Of a stretch of 64,000 bases of DNA, positions 56,355 to 64,000 are shown in pieces; within the stretch, counting starts at the first letter, position 1, and each line of letters starts with the position of its first letter. The translations under genes and the position numbers were made by a program. The notes beneath the pieces were generated by a model. That model did not search any database. It was not told the DNA's origin and saw nothing but the letters and a program-made list of their open reading frames with translations. Source of the stretch: Kocuria rosea subsp. polaris (GTDB taxonomy: Bacteria; Actinomycetota; Actinomycetes; Actinomycetales; Micrococcaceae); NCBI RefSeq assembly GCF_001483755.1, contig NZ_LQBK01000042.1:30430-94429 (forward strand). Reading direction: 5' to 3'.

Positions 56355-58709
56355 TCACGAGCCGCGGGGAGCCCGGGGGGCGCGGCCCGGTGGCTGGCGC
56401 GGTGCGGGGGTGGGCGGGTGGGGGGCGCGCAGCGGGGCGTGCACGGGGCGGTCGGCCGTGAGGGTCACAGGCTCGTCGTCGATCCGCAGCGCGACCTCGC
56501 CGGGGTCCCCGTCCAGGAGCCGCACCGCCGTGCCCGAGCGCGTGATCTCCACGCCGAGCCGGCGGCCGCGCCAGTGGAGGCGGAAGGCGAGCCGGTGCAG
56601 CCGCTCCGGCAGCCGGGGGGCCAGGCGCAGCTCGTCCCCGCCCGTGTCCAGACCGCCGAACCCGCAGACCACGGCCAGCCACGACCCGGCGGCGGAGGCC
56701 AGGTGCAGCCCCTGTCCGGCGTCCTGCTGGATGTCCCGCAGGTCCACGAGGGCCGACTCGCGCAGGTACTCGAGGGCGAGGTCCAGGTGGCCCACGCGGG
56801 CGCAGACCACGGCCTGGACGCAGGCCGAGAGGGACGAGTCGCGCACGGTCCGCTGCTCGTAGTAGTCCAGGTCCCGGGCGGTCTGCTCGGGGGTGAACGC
56901 CTCGGCGCACCACCACAGGGCGAGGACCAGGTCCGCCTGCTTGACGACCTGGCGGCGGTAGATCTTCGCGTAGTGGAAGTGCTCCTCCACGGGGTAGCCG
57001 TCCTGCTTGGCCTCGAAGTCCCACTCGCGGTAGGTCGTGAACCCCGCGTTGGAGGGGTGCACGCCCCGCACGGCGTCGTAGGGCACGTGGATCGCGTCCG
57101 CCAGGGCCCGCCACCGCTGGAGCTCGTCCGCCGTCACGGACAGCCGCCCGATGTGCTCGCGGTGCTCCTCGCACGCGTCGGCGGCCGCCCGGAGATTGCG
57201 CCGGGCCATGAGGTTGGTGAACACGTTGTCGTCCACCACGCCGGTGTACTCGTCCGGTCCGGTCATCCCGAGCAGGTGGATGCGGCCCTCGTGGTCCTCG
57301 TGCACCATGGCGGCCCACACGCGCGCCGTCTCCACGAGGACGTCGACCCCGCCGACCGTGGTGAGGTCCTCGCCGGTGACGTCGGCCCACCAGCTGAAGG
57401 CCCGGGCGATGTCGGCGTTGACGTGCATGGCCGCGGTGCTGGCCGGCCAGTACGCCGAGGTCTCGTGCCCGTCGATGGTGCGCCACGGGAAGGAGGCGCC
57501 GCCCAGGTCCAGGACCTGCGCCCGCTGCCGCGCCCGGTCCAGGGTGGAGGAGCGCCAGCGCAGGAGGCGTGCGGCGTCCCGGGGGCGCAGCAGCGCGAGG
57601 GTCGGCAGCACGAAGCCCTCGACGTCCCAGAAGGTGTGCCCGCTGTAGCCGCCGCCGGTCAGTCCCTTCGCCCCGACCGGTGCCCCGTCGACGCAGGCCG
57701 CCGCCTGCAGGAGCTGGAACAGGTCGAAGCGCACCGCCAGCTGCAGCTCGGGGTCGCTGTCGATCTCCACGTCCGCGCCCGCCCAGTACTCGTCCAGCTC
57801 CGTGCGCTGGTCGGCGAGCAGCCCGTCCCAGCCGCGCCGCCGCGCCCCGGCCATGGCCGCGAGCACCTGGCCGCGGAGGTCCTCGGCGGGGTCGTCCGCG
57901 GCCGAGGAGTGGCACAGGTACTTCACGAAGCGCACGCTCTCACCGGGGCCGAGGTCGGCGACGACGGTCGTCACGACCTGGTCCTCGTCGCACTGCGTGC
58001 TCACGGCGCCGCCGGCCGGGAGGTCGACGTCGTGCTCGACCGCGGCGCCCACCCCGATCCCGCTGCCGTGGGTGCGGTGGACCAGGGCGCCGCCCGTCCC
58101 GTGGCAGTGGTGGATCTCGGGGCGGAACGGCTTCGCCAGGACCTCGGCCACGCGCGGGTCGGAGTTCTCCACCTTGGGCGGGGTGCCGTTGGCCACGAGG
58201 GCGGACCGGAGCACCACCTGGACGGAGCGGTCCACCGCCTCGACGGTGTAGTGGAGCGCGCTCACCGGGCGGTGGCCCAGCGAGACGAGCCGGGTGGAGC
58301 GCAGCCGCATCCGGGCGCCCCGGGGGGTGACCCACTCCGTCTCCCGGTGGAGCGTGCCGGCCCGCAGGTCGAGCACCCGCTCGTGCTGCTCCGGCGGCGA
58401 GTCCCGCACGTCCAGGGGAACGCCGTCCACCTGCAGGTGCACGGTGCTGCCGTCGGCCACGCCGATGATGGCCTGGCCGTGCTCGGGGTGACCGTAGCCG
58501 CCCTCGGGGTAGGACAGCGGGTGGTACTCGTAGACGCCCGAGAGGAAGGTGCCGCGGGAGTCGCTGGGCTGCGCCTCGTCCAGGGTGCCCCGGACCCCGA
58601 CGTACCCGTTGGACAGGGCGAAGACGGACTCCAGGGCGCCGTGCGCGCCCGGGTCGAGGGCGGACTCGCGGACCTGCCAGGCGGGGGCTTCGTTCGACGG
58701 TGTCGGCAT
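56355..58709 (-). CDS. Glycoside hydrolase family 65 protein (784 aa)
   Basis: Maltose/trehalose/kojibiose phosphorylase or trehalase-type enzyme of the alpha/alpha-barrel GH65 family. The N-terminal beta-sandwich begins SVFALSNGYVGVRGTLDEA. The barrel carries GYSGHTFWDVEGFVLP, the general-acid Glu in GMTGPDEYTGVVDDN, and the phosphate/QADLVLAL segment. No beta-phosphoglucomutase or sugar transporter gene is adjacent, so the disaccharide cannot be inferred. ATG start; stands alone between recQ and a crotonase on the same strand. Confidence 0.9.
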   Translation of the reverse strand: MPTPSNEAPAWQVRESALDPGAHGALESVFALSNGYVGVRGTLDEAQPSDSRGTFLSGVYEYHPLSYPEGGYGHPEHGQAIIGVADGSTVHLQVDGVPLDVRDSPPEQHERVLDLRAGTLHRETEWVTPRGARMRLRSTRLVSLGHRPVSALHYTVEAVDRSVQVVLRSALVANGTPPKVENSDPRVAEVLAKPFRPEIHHCHGTGGALVHRTHGSGIGVGAAVEHDVDLPAGGAVSTQCDEDQVVTTVVADLGPGESVRFVKYLCHSSAADDPAEDLRGQVLAAMAGARRRGWDGLLADQRTELDEYWAGADVEIDSDPELQLAVRFDLFQLLQAAACVDGAPVGAKGLTGGGYSGHTFWDVEGFVLPTLALLRPRDAARLLRWRSSTLDRARQRAQVLDLGGASFPWRTIDGHETSAYWPASTAAMHVNADIARAFSWWADVTGEDLTTVGGVDVLVETARVWAAMVHEDHEGRIHLLGMTGPDEYTGVVDDNVFTNLMARRNLRAAADACEEHREHIGRLSVTADELQRWRALADAIHVPYDAVRGVHPSNAGFTTYREWDFEAKQDGYPVEEHFHYAKIYRRQVVKQADLVLALWWCAEAFTPEQTARDLDYYEQRTVRDSSLSACVQAVVCARVGHLDLALEYLRESALVDLRDIQQDAGQGLHLASAAGSWLAVVCGFGGLDTGGDELRLAPRLPERLHRLAFRLHWRGRRLGVEITRSGTAVRLLDGDPGEVALRIDDEPVTLTADRPVHAPLRAPHPPTPAPRQPPGRAPRAPRGS

Positions 58710-58758
58710 GGCACCACGTTAGCCCGCGCGGCCGGGACCGTCCGGGCGCGGCGGGAAC

Positions 58759-59574
58759 TCAGCGGTGCGTGAACCGCGGCTCGCGCTTCTCCGCGAACGC
58801 GGCCATGCCCTCCTTCTGGTCCTCGGTGGCGAACAGGGCGTGGAAGAGCCGGCGCTCGAGGTGCACGCCCTGCGCGAGGGTGGTCTCGAACGCCGCGTCC
58901 ACGGCCTCCTTGGCCGCGAGGACCGAGGGCAGGGACTTCGCCGCGATGGTCCCGGCGACGTCCAGGGCCTCCTGCAGCAGGTCCCCGGCGGGCACCACGC
59001 GGGAGACGAGCCCCGCCCGCTCGGCCTCCGCGGCGTCGATCTGCCGGCCGGTGAGGACCATGTCCATCGCCTTGGCCTTGCCCACCGCGCGGGCCAGGCG
59101 CTGGGAGCCGCCCATCCCGGGGATCACCCCGAGGTTGATCTCGGGCTGGCCGAAGCGGGCCGTGTCCGCGGCGATCAGGAGGTCGCACATCATCGCCAGC
59201 TCGCACCCCCCGCCGAGGGCGTAGCCCGAGACCGCGGCGACGACGGGGGTGCGCACGCGGGTGAAGGCGTCCCAGCCCGCGAACCAGTCGGCGAGGTACA
59301 TCTCCGGGGCGCTGCGCCCGGCCATCTCCTTGATGTCGGCGCCCGCGGCGAAGGCCTTCTCCGACCCGGTCAGGACGATCGCCCCGATCCCGGGGTCCGC
59401 GTCCAGGGCGGTGGACGCCGCGACGACCTCCAGCAGGGTCGCGGCGTCGAGGGCGTTGAGCGCCTTCGGCCGGTGCAGGGTGATGATCCCGACCCTCCCG
59501 CGGACCTCGACCAGGATGTTCTCGTAGCCGGTCCCGTGGCTGGTCCCGTGGCTGGTCCCGTGCTGCTCGCTCAT
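58759..59574 (-). CDS. Enoyl-CoA hydratase (271 aa)
   Basis: Classical crotonase for the second step of beta-oxidation. Both catalytic glutamates are kept: Glu125 ([11 protein letters not shown]) and Glu145 ([15 protein letters not shown]). The CoA site is [12 protein letters not shown]. An N-terminal [11 protein letters not shown] repeat (residues 6-16) comes from 12-bp tandem repeats in the DNA; the fold begins at about residue 18. Unlike the crotonase at the window start it should be a true hydratase. Confidence 0.93.
   Translation of the reverse strand: MSEQHGTSHGTSHGTGYENILVEVRGRVGIITLHRPKALNALDAATLLEVVAASTALDADPGIGAIVLTGSEKAFAAGADIKEMAGRSAPEMYLADWFAGWDAFTRVRTPVVAAVSGYALGGGCELAMMCDLLIAADTARFGQPEINLGVIPGMGGSQRLARAVGKAKAMDMVLTGRQIDAAEAERAGLVSRVVPAGDLLQEALDVAGTIAAKSLPSVLAAKEAVDAAFETTLAQGVHLERRLFHALFATEDQKEGMAAFAEKREPRFTHR
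59530..59565. repeat. Three 12-bp tandem repeats in the crotonase 5' end
   Basis: GGTCCCGTGGCT at 59530 and 59542 is followed by a diverged copy at 59554. It encodes Ser-His-Gly-Thr repeats before the conserved fold and keeps the reading frame. Confidence 0.75.
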
Positions 59575-59733
59575 GCTGTGCTCCTGGTTCGCTCGGTCGG
59601 TCGGATCTCGGTGCTCCCGGCGGCGGGGGCGGGGCGGCGCAGGAGCATGGCCCGCATCCTACGCACCGCGCCCGTGGTTCCCGGCAGGTGCGCCCTTGCC
59701 CCGCCGGGAGCGCCCCGCACTAGCATGGGGCCC

Positions 59734-60558
59734 ATGCGGACACTGCAGGCAGCAATCATCGAAGAGATGGGCGTGAAGCCCGAGATCGACCCCCAGCAGG
59801 AGATCGAGGCGCGCGTCGGCTTCCTCTGCGACTACCTGCGCGCCAGCGGCACGAACGGTTTCGTGCTCGGCATCAGCGGGGGCCTCGACTCCACGCTGGC
59901 CGGCCGGCTGGCCCAGATGGCGGTGGACCGGCTCGCGGAGGAGGGCGTGGAGGCGGACTTCGTGGCCGTCCGGCTGCCCTACAACGTCCAGCACGACGAG
60001 GACGACGCCCAGGCCGCCCTGGAGTTCATCCGGCCGTCCAGCACCGTGACCTACAACGTGGCCCCCGCCGTGGACGGCTTCGAGGCCGAGTTCCGGGAGG
60101 CCACCGGCCGGGAGATCTCCGACTTCAACAAGGGCAACATCAAGGCCCGCGTCCGGATGACGGCCCAGTACGCGATCGCCGGGGAGCGGAACCTGCTCGT
60201 GATCGGCACGGACCACGGCGCCGAGTCCGTGACCGGGTTCTTCACCAAGTACGGCGACGGCGGCGCGGACGTGCTGCCGCTGTTCGGCCTCGACAAGCGG
60301 CAGAACCGGCTCCTGACGAAGACCCTGGGCGCGCAGGAGCGGCTGTGGGCGAAGGCCCCCACCGCGGACCTGCTCGACGACGCCCCCGGCCAGACCGACG
60401 AGGCGGAGCTGGGGCTGTCCTACGACGACATCGACGACTACCTGGAGGGCCACGAGGTCGACGACGCCGTGGCGGAGAAGATCGAGCACCGCTGGCGCAT
60501 CACCCGGCACAAGCGCACGACCCCGGCCACGCTCCTCGACGACTGGTGGCGGGCCTGA
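59734..60558 (+). CDS. nadE: Ammonia-dependent NAD synthetase (274 aa)
   Basis: Amidates nicotinic acid adenine dinucleotide to NAD with ammonia and ATP. The PP-loop SGGLDS is at residues 48-53. [36 protein letters not shown] and the C-terminal [14 protein letters not shown] are conserved. No glutaminase domain, so it is the short NH3-dependent form. ATG start. Convergent with the CAP/LGFP gene, with a long palindrome in between. Confidence 0.96.
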   Translation: MRTLQAAIIEEMGVKPEIDPQQEIEARVGFLCDYLRASGTNGFVLGISGGLDSTLAGRLAQMAVDRLAEEGVEADFVAVRLPYNVQHDEDDAQAALEFIRPSSTVTYNVAPAVDGFEAEFREATGREISDFNKGNIKARVRMTAQYAIAGERNLLVIGTDHGAESVTGFFTKYGDGGADVLPLFGLDKRQNRLLTKTLGAQERLWAKAPTADLLDDAPGQTDEAELGLSYDDIDDYLEGHEVDDAVAEKIEHRWRITRHKRTTPATLLDDWWRA

Positions 60559-60578
60559 CGCCGGGAGCACCCGCGGAG

Positions 60579-60620
60579 CGGCGGAGCCGCGCACCCCGGC
60601 CGGGGTGCGCGGCTCCGCCG
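60579..60620. terminator. Perfect 42-bp palindrome between nadE and the CAP/LGFP gene
   Basis: Every base from 60579 to 60620 pairs around the centre at 60599/60600; the arm reads CGGCGGAGCCGCGCACCCC plus GG. It lies between convergent stops and should end both transcripts. Confidence 0.8.
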
Positions 60621-60633
60621 TCGTCGGGCCCCC

Positions 60634-61878
60634 TCAGCGGGTGGCCCAGGTCCGGCCGGCCGCGTAGTGGACGGTGTAGCCCTTCGAGAAGCGCTGGCGC
60701 ACCTCGGTGCCGTACCGGTACTCGTCGGTGACCGGGAAGCCGTAGCCGCGCTCCCGGCCGGCGGCCGTCCAGGCCCGGCCGATCGCCCCGTACAGCTTGA
60801 TCGCGCGGGAGCCCGTGCCGGGGCTCCACATCACCTGGGTGGAGCGCCCGTCGCGGCGGAAGACCTGGTACGCGCCGCCGGCGGCGGGGCGCTCGTCCGT
60901 GGCGGGCAGCCCGAAGTTGTGCTCCCGGCCGGCCGCGATCCACCGGGCGCCGATGGAGCCGTAGTTCTTCACGGCCATCGCCCCGTAGCCGGGGGCCCAG
61001 TAGATGGTGGTGGTGCGGGTGCCCTTCCGGAACTGCTGGTAGACGCCGCCGTGCACCAGGCCGCCGCGCTCGTTCATGGTGGGCTCGCCGAGCACGGAGG
61101 CTCCGCCCAGGCGGTGGTACTTGGTGCCGATGGCGCCGCGGACGGTGAGGGCCGGGGCGGTCACCGGGGGCACGAACCCCTGCGCCGGGGTCGGGTACGT
61201 CCCGGGCACGGCCTGCCCGGCCGGATAGGCGTAGTAGTAGACGGTCAGGTAGGTCTCCCAGCCGGGCCCGTCCGAGCCCGACGTGGCGACGTGGCTGACG
61301 CCGATGCCGAGGTGGGTCAGGTCCCGGGCGAACTGGTCGGTCCCGTTGCGGGGGTAGAAGTCCAGCAGGTAGTGGGTGAGCGCCTCGACCGCGTCGACGC
61401 CCTGGAACGCGCCGGTGAAGACGCCCTTCCCGTAGTACTGGTCCATCCGGACGCCGCCGGCGGGGGCGCCCGCCCAGGGATCCGGGTTGCGCGACTCCGT
61501 GCGGGCACCGGCCATGGTCTCCGCCCACTGCTGGGCGTTGCGGGACAGGGCCGTGTTGTAGACCAGCGGGGCACGGTTGGCCTGGCGCCGGTGGTCGTTG
61601 ACGATCTCGAAGGCCTCGGTGACCTGCTCGACCGTGGTCGGGTGGGCGCCGGCCGCCGCGGCCAGGCCGCCGGCGGGCGGGGCCTCCGGCGCGGGCGCCG
61701 GGGCCCCCGCCGGGGCGGGGTCGCCCGCCGAGCCCCCGGACAGGACCGGGGCGTCGGCAGTGCGCGCGAGCTCGGACGGGGCGGCCGGCGCGGCCGGCGC
61801 GGCGAGCGCCGCCGGCAGGCCGCCGAGGAGGAGGGCGGAGACGGTGGACACGACGAGCGCGGTCCGTGCGAGGTTCAT
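60634..61878 (-). CDS. Secreted CAP-domain protein with LGFP repeats (414 aa)
   Basis: The signal peptide (1-26, cleavage after ALA-AP) is followed by a Pro/Ala-rich linker (27-80). A CAP/SCP domain (about 85-220) contains IVNDHRRQANRAPLVYNTALSRNAQQWAETMA and HLGIGV. Three LGFP repeats (about 245-410) have the pattern IG.....LG.P...E....G..YQ.F..G..IYW.PG. LGFP repeats are thought to bind the cell wall in actinomycetes. Likely exported and wall-attached; function unknown. ATG start. Confidence 0.9.
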   Translation of the reverse strand: MNLARTALVVSTVSALLLGGLPAALAAPAAPAAPSELARTADAPVLSGGSAGDPAPAGAPAPAPEAPPAGGLAAAAGAHPTTVEQVTEAFEIVNDHRRQANRAPLVYNTALSRNAQQWAETMAGARTESRNPDPWAGAPAGGVRMDQYYGKGVFTGAFQGVDAVEALTHYLLDFYPRNGTDQFARDLTHLGIGVSHVATSGSDGPGWETYLTVYYYAYPAGQAVPGTYPTPAQGFVPPVTAPALTVRGAIGTKYHRLGGASVLGEPTMNERGGLVHGGVYQQFRKGTRTTTIYWAPGYGAMAVKNYGSIGARWIAAGREHNFGLPATDERPAAGGAYQVFRRDGRSTQVMWSPGTGSRAIKLYGAIGRAWTAAGRERGYGFPVTDEYRYGTEVRQRFSKGYTVHYAAGRTWATR

Positions 61879-62042
61879 GGGAGGTCTCTCCGTGCTGGGG
61901 ACGGCGCCGCCGGGGGCACGGGCCAGCAGGAAGTTAGCATATGCAATCGCTCGGGGGAAGGGGTCCCGTACGGAACCACCGGCGGGGCGGGCGGTCCGGC
62001 CCGTGGGCGGGGGCGTCCGGGCCAGCCGGTAACGTGGGGACC

Positions 62043-62849
62043 ATGAGGATCGCCACCTGGAACGTGAACTCCGTCCGCGCCCGCGCCGACCGCGTGGAGG
62101 CGTGGCTGCAGCGCTCGGACGTGGACGTGCTGGCCATGCAGGAGACCAAGGCGAAGGACGAGAACTTCCCCTGGGAGCTCTTCGAGTTCATGGGCTACGA
62201 CGTCGCCCACTTCGGCCTCAGCCAGTGGAACGGTGTGGCGATCGCCTCCCGGGTGGGCCTCGAGGACGTCGAGCGCACCTTCCCGGACCAGCCCGCCTTC
62301 GGCAAGCCCGGCGAGGAGCCCGTGCAGGAGGCCCGCGCGATCGGGGCCACGTGCGGCGGCGTGCGCGTCTGGTCCCTCTACGTCCCCAACGGCCGCGGCC
62401 TGGAGGACCCGCACATGCCCTACAAGCTGGAGTGGCTGCGGGTGCTGAAGGACCACGCCAAGCAGTGGGTCGAGGAGGACCCGCAGGCGCAGGTCGCCCT
62501 GGTCGGCGACTGGAACGTGGCCCCCCAGGACGAGGACGTGTGGGACCTGCAGTTCTTCCTCGACAACGGCCTGACCCACGTCAGCGCCCCCGAGCGCGCC
62601 GCCTTCCGCGCCTTCCTCGAGGAGGCCGGCTACCAGGACGTGGTCCGCCCCCGGCACCCCGGCCCTGGCGTCTACACCTACTGGGACTACAAGGGGCTGC
62701 GCTTCCCGAAGAAGGAGGGCATGCGCATCGACTTCCAGCTCTACTCCCCCGCCCTGGCCGGCCGCGTGACGGACGCGTCGATCGACCGCGAGGAGCGCAA
62801 GGGCAAGGGCGCCTCGGACCACGCCCCCGTGATCGTCGAGATCGCCTGA
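62043..62849 (+). CDS. xth: Exodeoxyribonuclease III (268 aa)
   Basis: AP endonuclease and 3'-5' exonuclease in base excision repair. MRIATWNVNSVRAR carries the Asn, Glu34 (QETKAK) binds metal, LVGDWNVAP holds the catalytic Asp/Asn pair and GASDHAPV the Asp-His at the C-terminus. Length and ATG start are standard. Followed after six bases by a hypothetical gene in the same direction. Confidence 0.95.
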   Translation: MRIATWNVNSVRARADRVEAWLQRSDVDVLAMQETKAKDENFPWELFEFMGYDVAHFGLSQWNGVAIASRVGLEDVERTFPDQPAFGKPGEEPVQEARAIGATCGGVRVWSLYVPNGRGLEDPHMPYKLEWLRVLKDHAKQWVEEDPQAQVALVGDWNVAPQDEDVWDLQFFLDNGLTHVSAPERAAFRAFLEEAGYQDVVRPRHPGPGVYTYWDYKGLRFPKKEGMRIDFQLYSPALAGRVTDASIDREERKGKGASDHAPVIVEIA

Positions 62850-62855
62850 GCGGCC

Positions 62856-63728
62856 GTGGCCCAGTTGCTGCAGGTCGGCCGGACGTTCCGCTCGGCCACC
62901 GGGATCCCCCACCAGTTCGCGCTGCGGGTGTACGTGCCCGCCGAGGAGCTGGACGCCGTGTACGCCCCGCTGCTGCCGCGGGCGCTGCCCCCCGAGGAGG
63001 CCGGGGTCAACGAGCTGACCGAGCAGCTCGCCCGGCTGGCCGAGCCGGGTCAGGAGCCGCTGCCCCCGGCCGTGGAGCCGCTGTGGACCCTGCCGTTCTC
63101 CGCGGCGCCCCGGGGCCGGGACATGCTCGCGGCGGGGATCGGCGACTTCCCCGTCTACCACCCCCCGCAGCGGCTGCGCCGCTCGCTGCGGCTCGTGGCG
63201 CTCGCCGAGGAGGAGGGCGGCCAGCCCCTGCCCAACCTGCTGATCCCCGAGGACGCGGTCCGGGCCGCGGGCGAGCTCGTGAGCCGGGAGCACTTCGTGC
63301 CCGTCCACGCCCGCCAGTCGGCGTTCACGGTGCCCATGGCGTGGTTCTCGCTGTTCACGGCCCAGGACCACACCGAGAGCTTCCACCACGGCAACCGCGT
63401 CCACCGGTGCGCGGTGCCGGTGGACCTCGCGACCCGGCGGGTGGTGCGCGCGGCGCAGGTCGTGGAGGACGCGGGCGGCGAGGACCTCGAGGACCTCGCC
63501 GAGGACCTCACGCACCTGGGCCGGTGGCTCGGGGCGTTCTCGGCCAACTCCCTCGTGGTCCTGCACTACGGCTCGCTCGCGGACCCCTTCCAGCCCGACG
63601 AGAGCCCGCAGGACTTCGCGGACGCCGTGGAGCTGCTGGCCGCGCAGGACGCCCACGGCGCCGCCGTGGCGTTCCGCCGGCTCATGCACCGCTGGCTGCC
63701 GCTGGCCCACCTCGAGAGCGCGAGCTGA
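62856..63728 (+). CDS. Conserved hypothetical protein (290 aa)
   Basis: I recognise no family. The protein has no TM segment or signal peptide. It is acidic, with two visible halves: an N-terminal part beginning VGRTFRSATGIPHQFALRVYVPAEELD and a part from about 150 with MAWFSLFTAQDHTESFHHGNRVHRCAVPVDLATRRV. GTG start six bases after the exonuclease III stop, so likely co-transcribed. Codon use matches the neighbours, so it is a real gene. Confidence 0.75.
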   Translation: MAQLLQVGRTFRSATGIPHQFALRVYVPAEELDAVYAPLLPRALPPEEAGVNELTEQLARLAEPGQEPLPPAVEPLWTLPFSAAPRGRDMLAAGIGDFPVYHPPQRLRRSLRLVALAEEEGGQPLPNLLIPEDAVRAAGELVSREHFVPVHARQSAFTVPMAWFSLFTAQDHTESFHHGNRVHRCAVPVDLATRRVVRAAQVVEDAGGEDLEDLAEDLTHLGRWLGAFSANSLVVLHYGSLADPFQPDESPQDFADAVELLAAQDAHGAAVAFRRLMHRWLPLAHLESAS

Positions 63729-63758
63729 GGCGGGAACGGCAGCGGCTGTGGACCTCTC

Positions 63759-64000
63759 TCACCGACGTCGCAGCCGAGGGCGCCGGGACGGCCGGCGTCC
63801 GGCCCGGGCCCGCCGGCGTTCCTCGGCCCGGACCCGGTGGAACCGCTCGAGCTGTCCCTGGATCTGCTGCCGGTCCGCCCCGTGCCGCCGGGCGTTCCGG
63901 CGGATCTCCCAGGGGTAGTAGTACGGTTCCCACCCGATGTCCGCGTCGGCCCGCCACGCCCCCGCCGCGAGGTAGCGCACCACCGTGTTCAGGACGGCGA
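63759..64000 (-). CDS. Short basic protein, start possibly beyond the window end
   Basis: The frame is open to the edge of the window, and the last visible start codons are GTGs at 63983 and 63986. The C-terminal part is Arg-rich (RRRARAGRRPSRRPRLRRR) and the visible N-terminal part has RYLAAGAWRADADIGWEPYYYPWEIRR. If the gene starts at 63983 it is 74 residues; otherwise it is cut by the window. Function unknown. Confidence 0.5.
   Translation of the reverse strand, partial: AVLNTVVRYLAAGAWRADADIGWEPYYYPWEIRRNARRHGADRQQIQGQLERFHRVRAEERRRARAGRRPSRRPRLRRR

Noticed and set aside
57640-57700. GH65 sequence GLTGGGYSGH lacks the Glu seen in some maltose phosphorylases
   Set aside because: That position is not strictly conserved in the family, as far as I recall; the general-acid Glu in GPDEY and the FWD-x-E motif are intact.

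Overview
The window is a G+C-rich (about 70-75% by eye) bacterial chromosome segment. It has dense short-gap operons, frequent GTG/TTG starts, many 4-bp ATGA/GTGA stop-start overlaps, GC-rich palindromic terminators and actinobacterial families (DUF3151, LGFP repeats, DUF202 pairs, a TRIC-family protein with a long hydrophilic tail). This points to an actinomycete of the Micrococcaceae, most like Kocuria; the genus is an inference from protein style, not from a marker gene. I see no rRNA, tRNA, CRISPR array, transposase or phage gene.

Layout. 0-10 kb: a crotonase, an M13 metallopeptidase, DUF4190 and DUF2142 membrane proteins, a nitrilase-family hydrolase, a DUF202 pair, purA and an FMN/Fe-S glutamate-synthase-like oxidoreductase. 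10-13.5 kb: a four-gene polar amino-acid-type ABC importer that looks like the ectoine/hydroxyectoine uptake system ehuBCDA. 13.6-17.3 kb: an ArsR/AHSA1/VOC module and a glycosyltransferase plus polytopic membrane protein pair. 17.5-21.1 kb: a SAM-I (S-box) riboswitch followed by metF and metE. 21.2-28 kb: a MacB/LolD-type ABC exporter divergent from a NarL-type two-component system, then a multidrug-type ABC exporter divergent from a MarR regulator with a clear shared operator. 28-45.2 kb: a catabolic island (see below). 45.3-49.5 kb: DUF3151, a lower-G+C PIN/HTH toxin-antitoxin-like pair, fructose-bisphosphate aldolase, a SpoU RNA methyltransferase and pyrE. 49.5-54.3 kb: SDR and acyl-CoA dehydrogenase genes, then modABC with a HTH-TOBE molybdenum regulator. 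54.4-64 kb: recQ, a GH65 phosphorylase/hydrolase, a crotonase, nadE, a secreted CAP/LGFP protein, exonuclease III and two hypotheticals.

Most interesting region. From about 29 to 45 kb the genes look like a regulated ectoine-type (cyclic amidine) catabolic system. It contains an M24-fold ectoine hydrolase (DoeA/EutD-like), a class III aminotransferase, a succinate-semialdehyde-type dehydrogenase, a second PLP enzyme, a fused FAD/Fe-S dehydrogenase, a D-2-hydroxyacid dehydrogenase, an amidase, a DUF3830 protein, two maleate-isomerase/EutA-like proteins and a GntR/FCD regulator. A nearly identical 14-bp palindrome, GATTGT-YG-ACAATC, lies in both divergent promoter regions (30285-30298 and 43617-43630), which suggests one regulon. 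The partner deacetylase DoeB/EutE is not in the window; the amidase is a candidate substitute. With ehuBCDA 17 kb upstream, the simplest reading is uptake and breakdown of a compatible solute, with an enzyme set that differs from the described doe/eut operons.
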